From positions 1 through 54,421 of the forward strand of contig JBMYLP010000011.1 in NCBI GenBank assembly GCA_049596455.1: a DNA stretch of 54,421 nt. Reading direction: 5' to 3'. The notes below the pieces were generated by a model that worked only from the letters and a program-made list of their open reading frames with translations, made no database searches and had not been told where the DNA came from. Made by a program: the position numbers and the translations under genes. The stretch is from UBA7446 sp049596455 (GTDB lineage: Bacteria; Bacteroidota; Bacteroidia; Flavobacteriales; Flavobacteriaceae). Numbering within the stretch: position 1 is the stretch's first letter; the number at the start of each line of letters is the position of its first letter. Below are positions 50,572 through 54,421 of this stretch, piece by piece.

Positions 50572-52620
50572 TTGGAAATTCCATTTGTAAATCGTGAATT
50601 GAGTTGGTTAGATTTCAACCGTCGTGTTTTACAAGAAGCACAAGATGTCAGCGTCCCGTTAATTGAGCGGATTCGTTTTATTGGAATTTTCTCAAATAAC
50701 CTGGATGAGTTTTATAAGGTCCGCTATGCTACGGTTAAGCGTATTGCGCAAATGGGTGCCGAGTTACCCCCTGTAGAAATACAAAAAGCAGAGCAGCTAC
50801 TACAAGAAATTACGGAAAAAACCAGAGCGTTACATGACGAAAGTTTTACTACCATCAAGCAACTAACAGAAGAACTTAAAAGCGAGCAAATTTTTGTACT
50901 GGACGAGCAGATGTTAGATGCAGAACATGCGTCGTTTGTTCACAATTATTTTAATGAAAAAGTGAGTCCATCGCTGCTTACGGTCATCATTAGCGAGGAA
51001 ACCCGAATACCAAACACCAAAGGGAGCAATGTATTTCTTGGGGTTAAAATGCAGCAAGCAGATACTGAAAAACCCTTGTTTGCTTTAATTCAAATTCCAA
51101 CACATTTAGACCGAATTGTAGTGCTTCCGGCACGGGGCAATAAAAAATACGTGATGCTTTTGGATGACCTAATTCGGCATCAAATGCAGTATATTTTTTC
51201 CATATTTTCACCTACATCCATTTCGGCGCATATGGTTAAGTTTACTCGTGATGCGGAATTGGATTTTGATGATGACATCAATAAAAGCTATGTAGACAAA
51301 ATTGCCTCTAGTGTACGAGAACGAGTTGAAGGAGACCCCGTGCGTTTTGTTTACGATAAAAATATAGCCCCAGATACCTTAGAACTCCTTTTGGATAAAT
51401 TTCAAATAGGTTCTCGCGATAGTATTATCCCTGGCGGACGCTACCACAACCGCCGCGATTACATGAAATTCCCTAGTCTTGGTCGCACAGATTTGATTTA
51501 TGACAAAAAGCCACCACTTTCTATCAAAGATTTTTCTTTAGATCATAGTATCCTAGCTCAAATTGCCCAGCGCGACTACTTGCAATATACGCCTTATCAC
51601 TCATTTGCATATGTGATTATGTTTTTGAGAGAAGCAGCCTTAGACCCAAAAGTCAAAAGTGTTTTCATAACTATTTACCGCTTGTCTAGCGATTCTCAAG
51701 TTGCTAATGCCCTAATTCAAGCAGCACGAAACGGAAAACGGGTTACCGTCCAAATTGAGCTTCAAGCCAGATTTGACGAGGAGTCTAATATTCGCTATGC
51801 CGAGATGCTCAAAAATGAAGGAGTTCGATTGGTTTTTGGAATCCCAAGTTTAAAAGTACACTCTAAAATTTGCTTGATTCAACGTCAAGAGGATGACAAA
51901 CTTATGCGCTATGGATTTATAAGCACAGGAAATTTTAACGAATCCACAGCTCGAATCTATACCGATTATACCCTTTTTACGGCAAACCAGTCCATTCTAA
52001 AAGAGGTAAATCGGGTATTTACATTTTTGGAGAAAAGCTATAAAGTGCCCGCACACAAACACTTGCTTATTTCGCCTTTTACAACGTCAAGCGGATTAAA
52101 GGAACGCATTGAAAGAGAAATTGCCCTCGCCAAAGATGGAAAGAATGCGCTTATTCGCATTAAAATCAATAATCTAACAAATTACGATATGGTCGAAGCC
52201 TTGTATAAGGCAAGTCAGGCGGGTGTGCAAATTCGTATGATTGTTCGTGGGATATGCTGTTTGGTTCCTGGTATTAAAGGCATTAGCGAGAATATTGAAG
52301 TGGTAAGTGTGGTAGATCGATTTTTGGAGCACCCTAGAATGGTCATTTTCGAAAATGGGGGTAATCGTGATATTTTCATTTCATCATCCGATTGGATGAC
52401 ACGAAATTTGGACAACCGCGTAGAGGTTTCTTGCCCTATTTACGATAAAGACATTCAACAAGAATTGGTAGATACGTTTGAATTAAGTTGGAATGACAAT
52501 GTAAAATCTCGTTGGGTAAACAGCAGCAAGACGATTACATATCGTACTAATGGTGCAACTCCGCTGCGTTCTCAGGAAGCAACGTACACGTATTATCAAA
52601 ATAAAATCGAAGCCCCATGA
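50572..52620 (+). CDS. ppk: Polyphosphate kinase 1
   Basis: This 682-aa protein has the PPK1 plan: N-terminal NRELSWLDFNRRVLQEA, FSNNLDEFYKVR, and the phosphorylated His430 in PSLKVHSKICLI, with RYGFISTGNFNE after it. It makes polyphosphate from ATP reversibly. The start is TTG at 50572, 1 nt after the SixA-like stop. Its stop overlaps the ppx ATG by 4 nt, so synthesis and breakdown are coupled. Confidence 0.94.
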   Translation: MEIPFVNRELSWLDFNRRVLQEAQDVSVPLIERIRFIGIFSNNLDEFYKVRYATVKRIAQMGAELPPVEIQKAEQLLQEITEKTRALHDESFTTIKQLTEELKSEQIFVLDEQMLDAEHASFVHNYFNEKVSPSLLTVIISEETRIPNTKGSNVFLGVKMQQADTEKPLFALIQIPTHLDRIVVLPARGNKKYVMLLDDLIRHQMQYIFSIFSPTSISAHMVKFTRDAELDFDDDINKSYVDKIASSVRERVEGDPVRFVYDKNIAPDTLELLLDKFQIGSRDSIIPGGRYHNRRDYMKFPSLGRTDLIYDKKPPLSIKDFSLDHSILAQIAQRDYLQYTPYHSFAYVIMFLREAALDPKVKSVFITIYRLSSDSQVANALIQAARNGKRVTVQIELQARFDEESNIRYAEMLKNEGVRLVFGIPSLKVHSKICLIQRQEDDKLMRYGFISTGNFNESTARIYTDYTLFTANQSILKEVNRVFTFLEKSYKVPAHKHLLISPFTTSSGLKERIEREIALAKDGKNALIRIKINNLTNYDMVEALYKASQAGVQIRMIVRGICCLVPGIKGISENIEVVSVVDRFLEHPRMVIFENGGNRDIFISSSDWMTRNLDNRVEVSCPIYDKDIQQELVDTFELSWNDNVKSRWVNSSKTITYRTNGATPLRSQEATYTYYQNKIEAP

Positions 52621-53504
52621 GATTATCCAAATATGCCGCAATAGATATTGGTTCTAATGCAGTTCGTCTTCTTGTCAGTAATGTGATTGAACGAAAAAAC
52701 AAGCCTACTATTTTTACTAAAAATGCTATGGTGCGTGTACCCATTCGATTAGGTCAAGACACCTTTGGGCACGGCTCAATTGGTATGCCAAATCAACAGC
52801 GCATGATAGACGCAATGCATTCGTTTAAATTATTGATGGGTGTTCATGGTGTTTCGCACTATATGGCGTGTGCCACTTCGGCATTGCGGGAAGCCAAAAA
52901 CGGCAAACAACTTATTGAACGCATTCATAAAGAAACCGAAGTTTCTGTGGAGCTCATTGATGGCAAACGCGAAGCAGAAATCATTGCTATGACGGACTTA
53001 TTCAACGTTGTAAAACCGCACAAATCCTATCTTTTTGTTGATGTTGGAGGGGGAAGTACAGAGCTTACACTTATTCGTCAAGGGAAAACGATTGCGTCCA
53101 AATCGTTTAAAATAGGAACTGTTCGATTACTCAATAAAATGGTGCAAGACAGCGAATTGGAAAAGTATAAAAATTGGATAGCCACACACACCAAATCGTT
53201 AAGTAGAATTTCTGTGGTTGGTTCGGGTGGAACGATTAATAAAGTATTTAAAATGACAGGGCGAAAAATTGGTAAACCGCTTTCGTTTATGCTCCTATCG
53301 GAACAACATGAATACTTAAAAAAGCGCACTCAAAAAGAACTTATGGTGGATTTGGAGCTTAATCCTGATAGAGCAGATGTGATTGTTCCAGCAGTTCAAA
53401 TATACCTTACGGCTATGAAATATAGTGGTTCAAATAAAATTTATGTGCCAAAAGTTGGACTTGCAGACGGCATGATAAAATTGCTATACAAAGAATTACA
53501 CTAA
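52617..53504 (+). CDS. ppx: Exopolyphosphatase, Ppx/GppA family, short form
   Basis: This 295-aa protein has the ASKHA-fold opening AAIDIGSNAVRLLV, the middle FVDVGGGSTELT phosphate loop and SVVGSGGTINK. At under 300 aa it lacks the C-terminal HD-like domains of the ~500-aa Escherichia coli type. It splits orthophosphate from polyphosphate or pppGpp; the exact substrate is not shown. It overlaps ppk by 4 nt and shares a CTAA stop tetranucleotide with the convergent dnaX. Confidence 0.9.
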   Translation: MRLSKYAAIDIGSNAVRLLVSNVIERKNKPTIFTKNAMVRVPIRLGQDTFGHGSIGMPNQQRMIDAMHSFKLLMGVHGVSHYMACATSALREAKNGKQLIERIHKETEVSVELIDGKREAEIIAMTDLFNVVKPHKSYLFVDVGGGSTELTLIRQGKTIASKSFKIGTVRLLNKMVQDSELEKYKNWIATHTKSLSRISVVGSGGTINKVFKMTGRKIGKPLSFMLLSEQHEYLKKRTQKELMVDLELNPDRADVIVPAVQIYLTAMKYSGSNKIYVPKVGLADGMIKLLYKELH

Positions 53505-54421
53505 TACTCCAGATTAAAATTCTTTTTAAATGTTTCAATCATGGGGTTTTTCTTTAGAAGTTCTTGGTATTTATCCTCTGCTGTGTAAACAAACTTCTTT
53601 TCTTCTTTCACGTCAACATGAACATGTAAACTTAGATGGTCGTTAATCAACTGTTTTCTTAAAAACTGCAACAATAAGGAGCTGTTCTTTTCCAATTCTA
53701 ACTTGTTTGTTTCGTTGGGTACACTAAGGTGTATTTCAGTTTTGTTTTTAAGTCTTGGTGTATCCAATTGAAGCAACGCCACCATGTTGCGTTCGCCTTT
53801 GTTGGTCATTTGATTGGTGTAGTTTTGCCATTGTTCGGTTAACGCCTCTTGTTGTATTTCATGATTGTTGAGTTTTTCCTCATCTGCAGCATCAACTATT
53901 TTCGTTTGATGTTCCTTTTGTATTCGTAAGCTTGATAAAGATAGCCCAGATACCCCTTGTGCAGATAAGTCTAATTGAATGGGAGTTACTTCGACAGGCT
54001 CAGTAACCGTTTCGACAGGCTCAGTAACCGTTTCGACAGGCTTGTCTGCCGATAGCGCAGGATTGTCTGCCAACAGTGGAGACTCAGTAATTTTATCTTT
54101 GGTAGCTGAGCTTGCCGAAGCTACCTTTTCATTAGGTTTTATGTAGCTGCGAGGCTTTTTTTTTTCGCCCTCAGTAAGTGAGGCAATTTGCATCAAGCAA
54201 AGCTCTACTTGCAAATGCGGATGTAAGCTGCTTTTGTATTGCAGCGCATAATTATTGGTAAGTTCCAATGCTTGAAGTAAAAACGTTGCAGAAATCTCTT
54301 TCGCCTGAGCGTGAAATTTGGCTTCTGTCTCGGCACCAACTTCTAACAATTTTGTTGTCCCATCATTTTGACACATTAACAAATCACGAAAATGTTTTGA
54401 CAGTCCATTGATAATATGATA
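53501..54421 (-). CDS. dnaX: DNA polymerase III subunit gamma/tau, C-terminal part (5' end outside window)
   Basis: The frame is open from the right edge and gives 306 residues. It begins in domain III with IINGLSKHFRDLLMCQNDGTTKLLEVG, which is the typical DnaX clamp-loader sequence. The ATPase domains lie outside the window. Residues ~90-155 are a low-complexity linker, followed by the C-terminal domain. In the linker, 21-nt repeats encode PVETVTE twice, then PVEV, and a second hairpin repeat encodes the VASASSATK region. The C-terminus of tau-like proteins binds the polymerase and helicase. The stop is within CTAA shared with ppx. Confidence 0.88.
   Translation of the reverse strand, partial: YHIINGLSKHFRDLLMCQNDGTTKLLEVGAETEAKFHAQAKEISATFLLQALELTNNYALQYKSSLHPHLQVELCLMQIASLTEGEKKKPRSYIKPNEKVASASSATKDKITESPLLADNPALSADKPVETVTEPVETVTEPVEVTPIQLDLSAQGVSGLSLSSLRIQKEHQTKIVDAADEEKLNNHEIQQEALTEQWQNYTNQMTNKGERNMVALLQLDTPRLKNKTEIHLSVPNETNKLELEKNSSLLLQFLRKQLINDHLSLHVHVDVKEEKKFVYTAEDKYQELLKKNPMIETFKKNFNLEY
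53985..54041 (-). repeat. In-frame 21-nt tandem repeat with hairpin core in dnaX linker
   Basis: Two exact copies of a 21-nt unit starting TTCGACAGGCTC (53990-54010, 54011-54031) and a partial third (from 54032). The first copy lies between arms GTTACT (53985-53990) and AGTAAC (54002-54007). The core TGAGCCTGTCGAA, read on the minus strand, encodes PVE/VET-type residues. Confidence 0.85.
54101..54125 (-). repeat. Second hairpin repeat of the same family in dnaX linker
   Basis: Arms GGTAGC (54101-54106) and GCTACC (54120-54125) enclose TGAGCTTGCCGAA, which matches the core of the 53985 repeat at 11 of 13 positions (minus-strand sense). The arms differ from those of the first copy but are again complementary. 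Confidence 0.75.

Noticed and set aside
1..54421. tRNA, rRNA, CRISPR array, prophage, insertion sequence or toxin-antitoxin locus
   Set aside because: None was recognised: no cloverleaf, no regular spacer-repeat array, no transposase or integrase other than the housekeeping xerD. A tRNAscan or Rfam search could confirm.

Overview
The window reads as a piece of chromosome from a member of the Bacteroidota, most likely class Flavobacteriia. The evidence is an AT-rich sequence with very few recognisable Shine-Dalgarno sites, repeated use of the Bacteroidota-type -7 promoter element TAnnTTTG, a type IX secretion gene (porQ), families typical of the phylum (DUF4835, YbbR-like, LVIVD and DUF2807 proteins, a PF14905-type outer-membrane barrel), and gene orders that I recall from flavobacteria (coaBC-DUF4835-recN, lon-porQ-cmk, pyrR-pyrB-small protein-rnz). 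Genes are packed tightly, with many 1-4 nt overlaps. I saw no rRNA, tRNA, CRISPR array, prophage or insertion sequence.

Layout. 1-7447 (+): end of coaBC, a DUF4835 exported protein, recN, fabI, a YbbR-like protein, coaE, and a histidine kinase/response regulator pair. 7444-8334 (-): xerD. 8583-10370 (+): four small genes (a four-helix membrane protein with a putative zinc-binding tail, DUF2853, a glycine/serine-rich protein, dodecin) ending in a strong hairpin, then aroQ. 10894-15116 (-): an SDR oxidoreductase, a DinB protein, lpdA, lipoprotein msrB and an alpha/beta hydrolase. 15186-21543: a UMF1-type transporter, a DUF2807 protein on the minus strand, then lon-porQ-cmk. 21553-22799 (-): two LVIVD lipoproteins. 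23088-24953 (+): rpsA behind a textbook promoter. 24999-30805 (-): leuB, leuD, leuC, leuA, an RluA enzyme and panB. 30917-34231 (+): dnaK, a thioesterase and a CPBP protease. 34209-36060 (-): a GNAT enzyme and fumC. 36151-36312 (+): a 53-aa membrane protein. 36313-40501 (-): a TonB-dependent-like barrel, a HAD hydrolase and prfB, which is split by a programmed +1 frameshift. 40537-45092 (+): an S9 peptidase, then a PLP enzyme pair that may make sulfonolipids. 45089-46598 (-): a lipoprotein asparaginase and a 92-aa membrane protein. 46700-53504 (+): pyrR, pyrB, a STAS-like protein, rnz, pdxH, sixA-like, ppk and ppx. 53501 to the end (-): the C-terminal part of dnaX.

How the genes fit together. 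CoA synthesis is represented at three steps (panB, coaBC, coaE). PanB and LeuA both draw on 2-oxoisovalerate and lie on the same strand 0.8 kb apart. ppk and ppx overlap by 4 nt and form a polyphosphate synthesis/degradation pair. lon, porQ and cmk form one transcription unit. Most of the window is conserved core genome.

The points most worth a second look are: the prfB frameshift site with its AGGAGG element in a lineage that mostly does not use Shine-Dalgarno pairing; dispersed hairpin repeats inserted in frame into the dnaX linker, whose arms differ between copies but remain complementary; the candidate capnine (sulfonolipid) gene pair; the xerD-aroQ small-gene cluster; and the unrecorded 53-aa membrane protein.
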